Shown here: positions 1 through 8,434 of the stretch, piece after piece
How the letters are laid out: the number at the start of each line of letters is the position of its first letter
Position numbering within the stretch: position 1 is the stretch's first letter
Assembly: GCF_014694385.1 (NCBI RefSeq)
Contig: NZ_JAAOCA010000016.1
Coordinates: forward strand, 1 to 64,000
DNA length: 64,000 nucleotides
Origin: Pseudomonas typographi
GTDB taxonomy: Bacteria; Pseudomonadota; Gammaproteobacteria; Pseudomonadales; Pseudomonadaceae
Direction: 5' to 3'
Made by a program: the position numbers and the translations under genes
The notes under the pieces: generated by a model
What the model saw: only the letters and a program-made list of their open reading frames with translations
The model's database searches: none
Told to the model about the DNA's origin: nothing

Positions 1-2
1 GC

Positions 3-512
3 CCCACCGTCGCCGCCGTGTCCACGCCAGCCCCTGGCAAAAGCGGCCCGGTAGCGTTGCCGGCGGCGCCTCGCCGGGCCGAAAGCGAGCGCCTGCGCAG
101 CCTGGGGCCCGGCCGTGAGCCCGAGGCCAGCCTGGGCGCCGATGGCCAGTTGTTCTCACAGTTGATTCAGCCGGTCGGCGAAGGGCCTGAGCATCAAGGC
201 CTGGGGGGCGGCGGCGCGATCGCGCTGCCCGTTCAGCACGACGACATGCCCACCGAACTGATCGACGAACTGGCACAGCGCCTGGCCAAAGACCCGCTGG
301 CCACCCTCGACGTCACGCTGCTGATGCCGACCCTGGGCAAAGTGCAGGTGCGGGCCAGCCCTCGCCAAGGCCATTGGGGCATCGAGTTGGGCTTTACCCG
401 GCGGGATGTGCTCAGGCGCTTGCGGCCGCGGCAGCGTAACTGTGAGGCCGCATTGGCCGCCGCATTGGGCCAGCCGGTGACATTGTCGATGCTGGACGAG
501 GCTGAACGATGA
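3..512 (+). CDS. hrpP: HrpP, T3SS substrate-specificity switch protein (5' end cut by window)
   Basis: The frame is open to the window edge, so only the C-terminal ~170 residues are seen; the GTG at 18 is probably internal. The N-terminal part is Pro/Ala/Gly-rich and low in complexity. The C-terminal ~90 residues (from about PTELIDELAQRL) form a compact domain like the C-terminus of HrpP/YscP-type needle or pilus length regulators. The main support is context: it overlaps hrcQa by 4 bp (ATGA) and precedes hrcQa-hrcQb-hrcR-hrcS-hrcT-hrcU, the order of the P. syringae hrpJ/hrpU operons. Sequence conservation in this family is low, so the name relies partly on position. Confidence 0.75.
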   Translation, partial: PTVAAVSTPAPGKSGPVALPAAPRRAESERLRSLGPGREPEASLGADGQLFSQLIQPVGEGPEHQGLGGGGAIALPVQHDDMPTELIDELAQRLAKDPLATLDVTLLMPTLGKVQVRASPRQGHWGIELGFTRRDVLRRLRPRQRNCEAALAAALGQPVTLSMLDEAER

Positions 513-1228
513 CCGCGCTGGCACTGCGCCAAGTCCCCGCCGCGGTGGCGAGCGCTACGCGAGCGCTGGGCGCGGGTGCCCGCTTGGCGTTCAGCGCCCA
601 GGGCATGGCGGGCACCCTCAGCTTAGAGGCCCTGCCGGCGGGCCATGGCGCCGCCACCGGCCTGTGGTTGAACAGCGCCGTGGGCGCGCTGCGGCTGAGC
701 GATGCCGGCGCGGTGCTAAGCCTTCTGGGTGAACAGCCGGTGGTGGTCGAGGGCGAACCGCAAAGTTGGTATTGGCCGTTTATCAGCCAGTACCTGAGTA
801 CAGCGGTGGCGCACAGCTTGGCACCCATCGAACCGCTGGCCAGCGCGGCACCCGAAGGCCCGCTGATCGAGTGCCGGCTGCGGGTGCAACGGGGCGAAGA
901 GCAGGTGCATGCGTATATGGGCGCCACACCCGGCACCCTGCTGCGCTGGCTGAGTGCGCCTGGCTGGCAGCGGCAGCATAACGCGCTGGCCAATACGTTC
1001 GCAGTGCCTTTCCCCATGGTGCTCGGCCGGGCCACCTTGACCGCCGAGCAACTGGCCTCGTTACGCCCTGGCGACGTGCTGCTACCGCCCCAGTGCCTGT
1101 TCGATACCGAAGGCCACGGCCAAGTGGAATTGGCTGACCAGCGCTGGGCCGCGCGCGCCCACCACCATGAACATCGGCTTTTGCTGACGTTGAGCCATGA
1201 GGAAAACGACCACCATGAGCACCCTTGA
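509..1228 (+). CDS. hrcQa: HrcQa, T3SS cytoplasmic C-ring component (N-terminal half of SctQ)
   Basis: The 239-residue protein is one half of the split SctQ/YscQ C-ring protein, which forms the cytoplasmic sorting platform under the export apparatus. Having HrcQ as two genes (HrcQa plus HrcQb) is typical of P. syringae-type Hrp1 systems. The ATG overlaps the hrpP stop (ATGA), and the 3' end overlaps the start of hrcQb, so translation is likely coupled. A His-rich tail (HHHEHR, then HHEHP) ends the protein. No SpoA domain signature is obvious by eye; that domain is expected in HrcQb. Confidence 0.85.
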   Translation: MTALALRQVPAAVASATRALGAGARLAFSAQGMAGTLSLEALPAGHGAATGLWLNSAVGALRLSDAGAVLSLLGEQPVVVEGEPQSWYWPFISQYLSTAVAHSLAPIEPLASAAPEGPLIECRLRVQRGEEQVHAYMGATPGTLLRWLSAPGWQRQHNALANTFAVPFPMVLGRATLTAEQLASLRPGDVLLPPQCLFDTEGHGQVELADQRWAARAHHHEHRLLLTLSHEENDHHEHP

Positions 1229-1652
1229 CCCTGCGGCAGAAGCCGACCTGCAGGCGCCAGCAGCCGAACCGGCTGCCGCACCACAGGCGCTGGGCGCCGA
1301 CCATGAACCGGGCGGGCCCGAGGGCGACGCCGAAGATGTCGAGCATAGCGAAAGCGCCGAATACCTCGAAGCGCCCGAAGAGGCCATGCAGGACCCGTTC
1401 GAGGCGCAACCGGCGCACGTGCTGGACGCCGTCGCGCACCTGCCACTGGACCTCACCCTACGTTGCGGGCACCTGACCCTGAATCTCGGCGAACTGCGCC
1501 GGTTGAGCGCCGGCACGGTGCTGGAAGTCCATGGCGTCACACCCGGTTGCGCGACCCTGTGCCACGGCGAGCGGGTAGTGGCCGAAGGCGAGTTGGTGGA
1601 CGTCGATGGCCGGCTGGGCTTGCAGATCACGCGGACGGCGCCACTGCCATGA
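1215..1652 (+). CDS. hrcQb: HrcQb, T3SS C-ring component (SpoA-domain half of SctQ)
   Basis: The ATG at 1215 gives 145 residues; an in-frame ATG at 1197 lies further inside hrcQa. The first ~65 residues are very acidic and Ala/Pro-rich. The last ~75 residues ([20 protein letters not shown], then GTVLEVHG, and [15 protein letters not shown]) match the SpoA/FliN fold, with a beta-rich dimer domain. P. syringae HrcQb of about 130 residues forms a tetramer and binds HrcQa. The stop overlaps the hrcR start (ATGA). Proteins of the hrcQRSTU block always occur together in non-flagellar T3SS. Confidence 0.88.
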   Translation: MSTLDPAAEADLQAPAAEPAAAPQALGADHEPGGPEGDAEDVEHSESAEYLEAPEEAMQDPFEAQPAHVLDAVAHLPLDLTLRCGHLTLNLGELRRLSAGTVLEVHGVTPGCATLCHGERVVAEGELVDVDGRLGLQITRTAPLP

Positions 1653-2302
1653 TCATGGATGGGATGAACCCCGTTCTGCTCGCGCTGTTCCTCGGCGGGC
1701 TGTCGTTGATTCCGTTTCTGCTGATCGTGTGCACGGCGTTTCTCAAGATCGCCATGACCCTGCTGATCACCCGCAATGCCATCGGCGTTCAGCAGGTACC
1801 GCCAAACATGGCCATGTACGGTATCGCCCTGGCCGCCACGATGTTCGTGATGGCGCCGGTGGCCCATGAAATCCAACAACGGGTGAAAGCCCACCCGCTG
1901 GACATCTCCTCCACCGAGAAACTACAGGCCAGTGCAAGCGGTGTGATCGACCCGCTGCAGCGCTTCATGACCCGCAACACGGACCCTGAGGTTGCCAACC
2001 ATCTGCTGGAAAACACCCAGCGAATGTGGCCCAAGGACTTGGCCGACCAGGCCAGCAAGAGCGACCTGTTGCTGGCTATTCCGGCCTTCGTGCTGTCAGA
2101 GCTGCAGGCCGGGTTCCAGATTGGCTTTTTGATCTACATCCCCTTCATCGTCATCGACCTTATCGTTTCCAACCTGCTACTGGCGTTGGGGATGCAAATG
2201 GTGTCGCCCATGACGATCTCGCTGCCGCTCAAGTTGCTGCTGTTCGTGCTGGTCAACGGCTGGGCACGCTTGCTCGACAGCCTGTTCTATTCCTATATGT
2301 GA
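1649..2302 (+). CDS. hrcR: HrcR, T3SS export apparatus inner-membrane protein (SctR/FliP family)
   Basis: The ATG at 1649 overlaps the hrcQb stop and gives 217 residues, normal for SctR. The N-terminal hydrophobic segment ([18 protein letters not shown]) is followed by the signature [10 protein letters not shown] and [20 protein letters not shown]. Later transmembrane segments include [19 protein letters not shown] and [19 protein letters not shown]-type sequence. This family forms the pentameric core of the SctRST entry gate. It is one of the most conserved T3SS proteins, so the call is firm. hrcS follows after 7 bp. Confidence 0.96.
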   Translation: MIMDGMNPVLLALFLGGLSLIPFLLIVCTAFLKIAMTLLITRNAIGVQQVPPNMAMYGIALAATMFVMAPVAHEIQQRVKAHPLDISSTEKLQASASGVIDPLQRFMTRNTDPEVANHLLENTQRMWPKDLADQASKSDLLLAIPAFVLSELQAGFQIGFLIYIPFIVIDLIVSNLLLALGMQMVSPMTISLPLKLLLFVLVNGWARLLDSLFYSYM

Positions 2303-2309
2303 GGCCGCC

Positions 2310-2576
2310 ATGGAAGCGTTGGCGCTGTTCAAGCAAGGCATGATCCTGGTGGTGGTGCTCACCGCGCCGCCACTGGGCGTGGCCGTGCTGGTGGGCGTGG
2401 CCACGTCATTGGTGCAAGCGCTGATGCAGATCCAGGACCAAACGCTACCGTTCGGCATCAAGTTGGCGGCGGTAGGGCTGACCTTGGCGATGACCGGGCG
2501 CTGGATTGGCGTGGAGCTGATCCAGTTCATCAACATGGCCTTCGATTTGATTGCCCGTTCCGGCGGGGCGCATTAG
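2310..2576 (+). CDS. hrcS: HrcS, T3SS export apparatus protein (SctS/FliQ family)
   Basis: This 88-residue protein has two hydrophobic hairpin segments (about residues 11-38 and 48-75), the standard size and layout of SctS/FliQ. The FliQ-type segment TSLVQALMQIQDQTLPFGIK is recognisable. It packs around HrcR and HrcT in the inner-membrane export gate. The stop is followed directly by the GTG of hrcT with no gap, so the two are likely translationally coupled. Confidence 0.95.
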   Translation: MEALALFKQGMILVVVLTAPPLGVAVLVGVATSLVQALMQIQDQTLPFGIKLAAVGLTLAMTGRWIGVELIQFINMAFDLIARSGGAH

Positions 2577-3374
2577 GTGCCCTTGCCGTTCGACGCCCAG
2601 CATGCCTTCGAGCTGATGCTCGGGATAGGCTTGGCGATGGCCCGCCTGCTGCCGTGCATGATCCTAGTGCCGGCCTTTTGCTTCAAGTACCTGAAGGGGC
2701 CGTTGCGGTATGCCGTGGTGATCGTGGTGGCGTTGGTTCCGGCGCCGTCGATCAGCCAGGCATTGAGCAGGCAGGAAAACCTCATCGCCGTGGCCGGGCT
2801 GCTGCTCAAGGAGGCGGTGCTGGGGGTGCTGCTCGGTGTGTTGCTTTATGCGCCCTTTTGGATGTTCGCCTCGGTAGGTGCTTTGCTCGACAGCCAGCGC
2901 GGTGCGCTCAGTGGCGGGCAGTTGAACCCCGCGTTGGGGCCAGATGCGACACCGTTGGGCGAGCTGTTCCAGGAAACCCTGATCATGCTGGTGATCTTGT
3001 CGGGGGGGTTGTCGCTGATTACCCAAGTGATCTGGGACAGCTACCTGATCTGGCCGCCCACCGCCTGGGTGCCGGTGATGACCGCCGACGGCCTCGACCT
3101 GTTCCTTGAACAGCTCAACCAGACGTTGCAGCACATGATGCTCTATGCCGCCCCGTTCATCGGCCTGCTCCTGCTGATCGAGGCGGCGCTGGCCATCATC
3201 GGCCTTTATGCCCAGCAGTTGAACGTGTCGATCCTGGCGATGCCGGCCAAGAGCATGGCAGGCCTTGCCTTCTTGCTCATTTACTTGCCCACCTTGTTGG
3301 AGCTGGGCAATGGGCAAATCGGGCAGCTCAAGGATTTACCGGCGCTGCTCGGCCACTTGATACGGGTGCCTTAG
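2577..3374 (+). CDS. hrcT: HrcT, T3SS export apparatus protein (SctT/FliR family)
   Basis: The 265-residue integral membrane protein begins with GTG immediately after the hrcS stop. Family marks include LMLGIGLAMARLLPCMILVPAF near the N-terminus, FMW-like FWMFASVGALLDSQRG in the middle (conserved ...DSQRG...), and several further transmembrane helices. It completes the SctRST gate and contacts HrcU. hrcU starts 2 bp after its stop. Confidence 0.95.
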   Translation: MPLPFDAQHAFELMLGIGLAMARLLPCMILVPAFCFKYLKGPLRYAVVIVVALVPAPSISQALSRQENLIAVAGLLLKEAVLGVLLGVLLYAPFWMFASVGALLDSQRGALSGGQLNPALGPDATPLGELFQETLIMLVILSGGLSLITQVIWDSYLIWPPTAWVPVMTADGLDLFLEQLNQTLQHMMLYAAPFIGLLLLIEAALAIIGLYAQQLNVSILAMPAKSMAGLAFLLIYLPTLLELGNGQIGQLKDLPALLGHLIRVP

Positions 3375-3376
3375 CG

Positions 3377-4453
3377 ATGGCTGAAAAAACAGAGAAGGCG
3401 ACGCCCAAGCAACTGCGCGACGCGCGGGAGAAAGGCCAGGTTGCGCAAAGCCAGGACCTGAGCAAGCTGCTGGTGCTGATGGTGGTCAGCGAGGTCACAC
3501 TGGGCCTGGCCGACGACAGCATGGGGCGCTTGCAACACCTGCTGGGCCTGGCGCTGGCGGCCACCGGCCGGCCATTTTTGAGCGCGGTAGGCCAGCTGGC
3601 CGCAGAAGGCGCCACCGTGCTGGGCGGCTTCATTCTGTGCAGCGTGGGGGTGGCGGTGCTTATGCGTTTGGTGGGCAGTTGGGTACAGATTGGCTTTCTG
3701 TTCGCCCCCAAGGCGCTGAAATTCGACATCAAGAAGATCGACCCCTTCTCCCATGCCAAACAGATGTTCTCGGGCCAGAACCTCAGCAACCTGCTGTTGA
3801 GCATTCTCAAGGCCGGCGCTATTGCCGCCACGCTGTATACCGTGGTCAAGCCCGAGCTCAATGCATTGATCTTGTTGGCCAACTCCGACCTGGCCACCTA
3901 CTGGCATGCGCTGCTGCAGTTGTTTCGCCACATCCTGCGCAGCACCTTGGGGTTACTGCTGGTGATGGCCGGGCTGGACATCGCGATGCAAAAATACTTC
4001 CACGCCAAAAAGCTGCGCATGAGCCATGAAGACATCAAGAACGAGTTCAAGCAGTCTGAAGGCGACCCCCATGTGAAAGGCCACCGCAAGCAATTGGCCC
4101 ACCAGTTGCTGAACCAGGCACCCACGGCGCCTCCCAAGCCGGTGGAAGAGGCCGACATGCTGGTGGTCAACCCGACCCACTATGCGGTCGCGCTGTACTA
4201 CCGGCCCGGTGACACACCGCTGCCGCGCATCCACTGCAAAGGCGAGGACGATGAAGCACTGGCGTTGATCGAGCGGGCCAAGCAGGCGAAGGTGCCGGTG
4301 GTGCAAAGCATTTGGCTGGCCCGCACCCTGTACAAGGTCGCAGCCGGGCGTTATATCCCGCGCCCTACCCTGCTGGCTGTTGCCCATATCTACCAGGTCG
4401 TCAAACAACTCGATGAAGTCACCGACGAGGTTATCCAAGTGGAAGAAGAGTAA
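3377..4453 (+). CDS. hrcU: HrcU, T3SS autocleaving switch protein (SctU/FlhB family)
   Basis: The 358-residue protein opens with the family N-terminus (MAEKTEKATPKQLRDAREKG) and has four transmembrane segments between about residues 30 and 210. The autocleavage motif NPTH lies at residues 265-268, preceded by MLVV and followed by YAVALYY. Cleavage between N and P is needed for substrate switching, which fits with hrpP upstream. It is the last gene of the plus-strand hrc operon; beyond it lie a repeat element and the convergent hrpV. Confidence 0.97.
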   Translation: MAEKTEKATPKQLRDAREKGQVAQSQDLSKLLVLMVVSEVTLGLADDSMGRLQHLLGLALAATGRPFLSAVGQLAAEGATVLGGFILCSVGVAVLMRLVGSWVQIGFLFAPKALKFDIKKIDPFSHAKQMFSGQNLSNLLLSILKAGAIAATLYTVVKPELNALILLANSDLATYWHALLQLFRHILRSTLGLLLVMAGLDIAMQKYFHAKKLRMSHEDIKNEFKQSEGDPHVKGHRKQLAHQLLNQAPTAPPKPVEEADMLVVNPTHYAVALYYRPGDTPLPRIHCKGEDDEALALIERAKQAKVPVVQSIWLARTLYKVAAGRYIPRPTLLAVAHIYQVVKQLDEVTDEVIQVEEE

Positions 4454-4561
4454 GCCGGGAATGAGGTGAGCAGCTTGAGCCGTTCATCTACCCTGCCCGA
4501 CGCTGGCCCTCTTCCGATTGCCAGGGCAGCTCACTGGCAAATGGTGAGCCGGCGCCAACAG

Positions 4562-4738
4562 TGCGGTGTCTCAGAAGTTGGCTGCACCCTTTCGCCGATG
4601 CATTTCGACGATGGATTTTGCTGCCGGGCAGCATTGCCGCTCCTCGCCATAGCCCTGCCATGACGCGCCACGGCGCCTTGCCAGACAGCGACAGGCACGC
4701 GTCAATGCTCGTGCGAACGTCCGAAACACCTCGCTAGG
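4562..4738. repeat. Dispersed intergenic repeat, copy A (full length)
   Basis: About 177 bp in the 304-bp gap between the convergent hrcU and hrpV genes. The left part reads GCGGTGTCTCAGAAGTTGG and the right end GTGCGAACGTCCGAAACACC followed by TCGCTAGG. The reverse complement of copy B (10225-10386) aligns along its whole length, including TCGCCATAGCCCTG in the middle. On the minus strand its terminal TAG (4736-4734) is in frame with hrpV, eight codons beyond the present hrpV TGA. No transposase is encoded. The rest of the gap holds no gene. Confidence 0.85.
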
Positions 4739-4757
4739 CCAACGACAGTAAGGCCGC

Positions 4758-5108
4758 TCAGCGCAGCAGGTGCTCCAACCCGGCCAAGGTCAACTGCGCG
4801 TTGCGAATGGCATCCAACGCCATGCCCGCCGCCAGCGGCTCGGGTAGGGCGTGCCAGATCACGAAGTTGCGCCGTGAATCGAGAAACAGGAAATACTCGC
4901 TGTAGCGCTCTGGGTCGCCAAAGCGACGGGCCAAGGCCTGGCGCAGTTGCGCGGGCGTGAGCACCGCACCTTCGACCTGCAAGGCCATTCCCCAATGCTG
5001 GTGCTCACGGGCACTGGCGAAGAACACCCCGGCGGCCACAGGCCAGGTGGCCGCGCGTTCTGCCATCAGGTGGGTGTAAAAGGCCTCTTTCTCGGCCACC
5101 CGGATCAT
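4758..5108 (-). CDS. hrpV: HrpV, negative regulator of the Hrp regulon (HrpS-binding)
   Basis: This 116-residue soluble protein is the last gene of the hrpF-hrcC-hrpT-hrpV operon, the position and length of hrpV in P. syringae. There HrpV binds HrpS and represses hrpL transcription, and the chaperone-like HrpG relieves this. The sequence has no membrane segment or signal peptide, and looks like a small class-I-chaperone-like fold (AFYTHLMAERAATWPVAAGV at the N-terminus). Identification leans on operon position and length. hrpT ends 6 bp upstream. No hrpG partner is present in this cluster. Confidence 0.78.
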   Translation of the reverse strand: MIRVAEKEAFYTHLMAERAATWPVAAGVFFASAREHQHWGMALQVEGAVLTPAQLRQALARRFGDPERYSEYFLFLDSRRNFVIWHALPEPLAAGMALDAIRNAQLTLAGLEHLLR

Positions 5109-5114
5109 CCGTAG

Positions 5115-5321
5115 TCAATCCTTCAACGGGACCACGGTAAAATCTACCTCCGGGTCGCGGTCATTCAGGCCCTGGCGCATATCTGCGGGCCACCAGACAA
5201 CCAATTGGCGGTCGGTGGAATCGGGGCGCTTGCAAGCATAGCCGGTGCAGCCTTCCCGGCTGGCGCAACCGGCCAAGGTGGCCAGCGCGATAAGAACGAT
5301 TACACAGCGACAGTGCCTCAT
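5115..5321 (-). CDS. hrpT: HrpT, small outer-membrane lipoprotein assisting HrcC
   Basis: The ATG at 5321 overlaps the hrcC stop (ATGA) and gives 68 residues. A type II signal peptide ends in the lipobox LAGC (Cys about residue 19). HrpT-family lipoproteins act as pilotins or partners of the HrcC secretin in the outer membrane. Size (P. syringae HrpT is ~67 residues), lipobox and position between hrcC and hrpV agree. Confidence 0.88.
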   Translation of the reverse strand: MRHCRCVIVLIALATLAGCASREGCTGYACKRPDSTDRQLVVWWPADMRQGLNDRDPEVDFTVVPLKD

Positions 5322-7432
5322 GGCGTGGCTCTCCGAAGCAGCGAGGGACGGCTTTGAGCCGCATTCTTCAATGACTGCTGAGGCTGGCGCAAAGCAATGA
5401 AAATTTCGCTTTCCGCGCCCGGTTGCAGCCAGGCGTGGGGCCAAGCACCTACGCCCATGACCCAGCGCCCACCGCAGCGGCTTTCATCGATGCGCAAGGG
5501 TTTGCTGGTCTGGTTCTTGGCCACCACCACCGCCACGCCCCAGCCTTTGTCTTTTTGGGCGAACCACTGCGAGCGCTGGCGGTCCAGCACCAGGCCGTTG
5601 GCCGGGTCGCACAGGCTGTCGGGCTCGAACGGCATGCCGGCCGACAGCGTGAAGCCCTCTGGCGACACACCATCGAGCAACTGGCTAAACAGGCGTTCGA
5701 TATCGCCGCGGGTAGGCTGAACGAACCCGTCGCGGCGGTTGTTGATCCTGTTCATTTGGTCATCCACGTCATTCGGGTTGCCGTTTTCAACGTAGCGCGC
5801 CGGGTTCACCTGGTCGCCGATCAAGCGTGGGGTCAGAATGAATAACCGCTCACGTTGGCTCAATTCGCGGCTACGCGACTGAAAGAGCAATTTACCCAGC
5901 ACTGGAATGTCACCCAGCAGCGGCACCTTGTTGATCTTGTCATTGGCTTCCAGGCCATGGAAGCCGCCGATCACCAATGAACCATGCTCGGCGATCACCG
6001 CCTGGGTGCTCACATTGCCTTTGCGCACCGCAGGTTGCTCGTCGTTGATCTGGGATACATCGATTTGCCCGTCTTCAATGTCTACGATCAGTTGCACCTG
6101 GGATTTGTCCCCCCGCTCCAGGGCGCGCGGAATCACCTGCAAACTGGTGCCAGCGGTGATCGGCTCGATGTTGGCAACTCGCTCGCCCATCGCCGTGAGG
6201 TATTCGGTGCGGCTGAAGTCAATCACCGCGGGCTGGTTCTCCAACGTCAAGATTGACGGGTTGCCAATGATCGAGGCCGCGCCATTGCCCTCGAGGGCGC
6301 GAAGGTCAGCGGAAAATTTGCCGGCGTCCTGAATGAACAGGGTCGATGCGGCCCCGGAGTCCAGCAGGTTGGCCCCGCCACTGACACTGCCGGCGTTGAA
6401 ATTCCAACGGCTGGATAACTGCGCCAATTCGTTGCGGTCGATGTCGAGAATAACCGCGTCGATCTCGATCACGTTGCGCGGTACATCGAGCTGTTTGACC
6501 ACCCGCTCGTACATCGCCCTGCGCTTGGGCAGGTCGTAGATCAGCACGGCATTGTTACGCACATCGGCGCTGACGCGGATCCTCGGCCGGCCGGTGCGGT
6601 TCTCGTCACGGCCCTTGCGGCCCGATGAGCTGCCCAGCACTTGGTCCAGCCCTTGTTCCAGCGCGCCCATGTCCATGTCGGAATTGCTCCCGCCATAACC
6701 GAACCCCAGGGTATTGCTGGCGGCCACACCGCTGGCTGCACCGCTATTACCCAGGCGTTGCGCCAGGTTCACGCCGTTGATCGACTCACCGCGCGAGCGG
6801 CTTTCGAGCAGTTCCTGGAGGATGCTGGCCACGCCCGCCACGTTCAATTGCTGGTCGCGGTAGTGGATGGTGCGGTCCGCGGCGTTGGCATATTTAAGTG
6901 GCAGTACTAGGATATCCTGCTTTTCGGCCTTTTCCGGTGGCTCGACCTTGCGGCTGTAGTCCCGTACGAACTCCACGTATTTGGCCGGTCCACGCACCAG
7001 CACCAAGCCTTCATCGGGCAACACGCCCCAGCCGAAACGTGGGTCCAGAAGCCCCACGTCGGTCAATGCCTGCTGAAGGTCATCGACGGCATCGGGCGAC
7101 ACCTCGATGCGCGCGGTGGTTTGTGTGGGGGTGGGGCTGACGTACAACGTTTCGTTGTAGACGAACCACTGGAAATGGTTCTCCTGGCCGAGGCGGTCGA
7201 GAAATGCCTGCGGGCTTTCGGCACGAATACGGCCATCGACCACGGCGTCCATCGGCGGCATATCCAGGCCGATGCCGAACTCCTTGGCAAAATCGCCAAG
7301 CGCGGTGTTCAGGCTGGTTTGCCGGGCATCGTAAGCATAGGCGGTATGCTTCCAACTGTCCGGCACCGCCGCCCAACCCGGATGGCCGATCAACAACACT
7401 AACCACGGCAGCCACTTCACAGCCTTTCGCAT
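5318..7432 (-). CDS. hrcC: HrcC, T3SS outer-membrane secretin (SctC)
   Basis: The 704-residue protein has an N-terminal Sec signal (MRKAVKWLPWLVLLIGHPGWA), periplasmic N domains, a Gly/Ser-rich linker near residues 225-275 (LGFGYGGSNSDMDMG), and a C-terminal secretin domain with VIEIDAVILDIDRN and GGFHGLEANDKINKVPLLGDIPVLGKLLF, a classic secretin signature. It forms the outer-membrane ring for pilus and effectors. The start is supported by GGGAG six bases before the ATG. The gap to hrpF is only 81 bp and holds a hairpin instead of hrpG. Confidence 0.96.
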   Translation of the reverse strand: MRKAVKWLPWLVLLIGHPGWAAVPDSWKHTAYAYDARQTSLNTALGDFAKEFGIGLDMPPMDAVVDGRIRAESPQAFLDRLGQENHFQWFVYNETLYVSPTPTQTTARIEVSPDAVDDLQQALTDVGLLDPRFGWGVLPDEGLVLVRGPAKYVEFVRDYSRKVEPPEKAEKQDILVLPLKYANAADRTIHYRDQQLNVAGVASILQELLESRSRGESINGVNLAQRLGNSGAASGVAASNTLGFGYGGSNSDMDMGALEQGLDQVLGSSSGRKGRDENRTGRPRIRVSADVRNNAVLIYDLPKRRAMYERVVKQLDVPRNVIEIDAVILDIDRNELAQLSSRWNFNAGSVSGGANLLDSGAASTLFIQDAGKFSADLRALEGNGAASIIGNPSILTLENQPAVIDFSRTEYLTAMGERVANIEPITAGTSLQVIPRALERGDKSQVQLIVDIEDGQIDVSQINDEQPAVRKGNVSTQAVIAEHGSLVIGGFHGLEANDKINKVPLLGDIPVLGKLLFQSRSRELSQRERLFILTPRLIGDQVNPARYVENGNPNDVDDQMNRINNRRDGFVQPTRGDIERLFSQLLDGVSPEGFTLSAGMPFEPDSLCDPANGLVLDRQRSQWFAQKDKGWGVAVVVAKNQTSKPLRIDESRCGGRWVMGVGAWPHAWLQPGAESEIFIALRQPQQSLKNAAQSRPSLLRRATP

Positions 7433-7470
7433 TTCATGCTCCCAGAAGCCAGGTATTGAAGGGTAGGTAT

Positions 7471-7490
7471 GGCCTGGGGTTACCCAGGCC
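7471..7490. other. Perfect hairpin between hrpF and hrcC
   Basis: GGCCTGGG and CCCAGGCC form an uninterrupted 8-bp stem with a 4-nt loop in the transcribed hrpF-hrcC spacer. No T-run follows on the minus strand (next bases ATACCTACCC), so it is not a typical intrinsic terminator. It may mark a processing or stability site between the small, abundant hrpF message and hrcC. It lies exactly where hrpG would be expected. Confidence 0.6.
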
Positions 7491-7513
7491 AGGTTTGAAG
7501 GCTCGCGGGTGGT

Positions 7514-7738
7514 TCACTGGATGCCGTCGATGATCGCTTTGGTAATGCCGTGCTTGGCGCGCAGCGATTCATTGAGGATGGTGTTGGCGACCTGGGTTTT
7601 GCTGGATGCATCGTTGAAGGCGCGCATGTCTTCGACATCGCCGCTTTCACTGGCAACCATTTCGGCGTCGTCCATGTCGGACTGGGCATTCTTGTAGGCA
7701 TGGTCGAGGCGGTTTTGCAGGGATTTCATACTGAGCAT
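7514..7738 (-). CDS. hrpF: HrpF, small T3SS protein of the hrpC operon
   Basis: The 74-residue acidic helical protein has the same length as P. syringae HrpF and is the first gene behind a Hrp box at 7769-7797. GGAG precedes the ATG by 7 bases. It is cytoplasmic/secretion-related, of needle-subunit size, with no signal peptide. The C-terminus (LRAKHGITKAIIDGIQ) resembles the HrpF family tail. In P. syringae the next gene is hrpG, but here hrcC follows directly. Confidence 0.82.
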   Translation of the reverse strand: MLSMKSLQNRLDHAYKNAQSDMDDAEMVASESGDVEDMRAFNDASSKTQVANTILNESLRAKHGITKAIIDGIQ

Positions 7739-7768
7739 GGCGCTGCTCCTTATTGAGGGGTTCGGCCC

Positions 7769-7797
7769 TGAGTGGAGCCGACCGCCGCTGCGGTTCC
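7769..7797 (-). promoter_or_regulatory. Hrp box for hrpF-hrcC-hrpT-hrpV
   Basis: On the minus strand the site reads GGAACC, 16 bases, CCACTCA, a perfect match to the HrpL (ECF sigma) consensus GGAACC-N15/16-CCACNNA. Its 3' end is 30 bp from the hrpF start. Confidence 0.92.
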
Positions 7798-7846
7798 ATG
7801 TGCCTCGCTACATGGGCCCGCAAGGCGGGTTGCGGCGCTCTGCGCC

Positions 7847-8419
7847 TTAGGCGTATGGCGCCAAAAGCCCCTCGCGCAGCCTGTTCCAGTCGACGTCGAA
7901 GGCGCCGGTAGCATGGCTGAGCTTCAGGGCATTGGTTGGCATCGCGCTGTTGCCTTCCAGGCGCCACAACGTCGCAAAGCGGCTGTGCGACAACCACTCA
8001 CCGACCGTAGGCGCCAGGTCAGGGTGGCAACTGAGCGTGGCCGCCGAGTCCACCGGCTGGCTCGCCGCCAAATCGCGCAACAGCGCCCGGGTTCGCTCGG
8101 CCAGGTCGGTGTCGTCCAGAAGGCGCGACAAGGCCACGTTAAGCAGTTGCTCGACCGAGGCCAGCGCCTCACCGCGGAAGGCTGCCCGCTCCTCATCGAA
8201 GCCCTGCAGGAAGGCGTTGGCGCCGGCCCAGAATTGGCCCACCGCCTGGTCAATCTGCTGGCGAGCCTCGAGCGTCGCCTCAGCACGAATCCGCTCGGCT
8301 TGATCCCGCGCATGGGCGAGCACTTCTTGCGCCCGCTGCGAATTGGCGATGTCTTCGTGCCGCAGAATGGGCTCGGCGATCACCGGCGTGCCCAGCGAAA
8401 GTGTGCGCTTGGTTAGCAT
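7847..8419 (-). CDS. hrpE: HrpE, T3SS ATPase stator (SctL/YscL family)
   Basis: The 190-residue protein has a long helical/coiled-coil N-terminal half (AQEVLAHARDQAERIRAEATLEA) and a globular C-terminal half, like SctL/FliH regulators that tether and inhibit the HrcN ATPase. Family N-terminus MLTKRTLSLG fits. It is the last gene of the hrpA operon. Just downstream a short CCCGC-CTT-GCGGG hairpin lies before the hrpF Hrp box. hrpD ends 15 bp upstream. Confidence 0.92.
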   Translation of the reverse strand: MLTKRTLSLGTPVIAEPILRHEDIANSQRAQEVLAHARDQAERIRAEATLEARQQIDQAVGQFWAGANAFLQGFDEERAAFRGEALASVEQLLNVALSRLLDDTDLAERTRALLRDLAASQPVDSAATLSCHPDLAPTVGEWLSHSRFATLWRLEGNSAMPTNALKLSHATGAFDVDWNRLREGLLAPYA

Positions 8420-8434
8420 ATAAAAGCCTCAGGG

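Noticed and set aside
412-1446. Long minus-strand frames opposite hrcQa/hrcQb
   Set aside because: Arg/Ala/Pro-rich shadow of the GC-rich hrc genes, with no family resemblance and no ribosome site.
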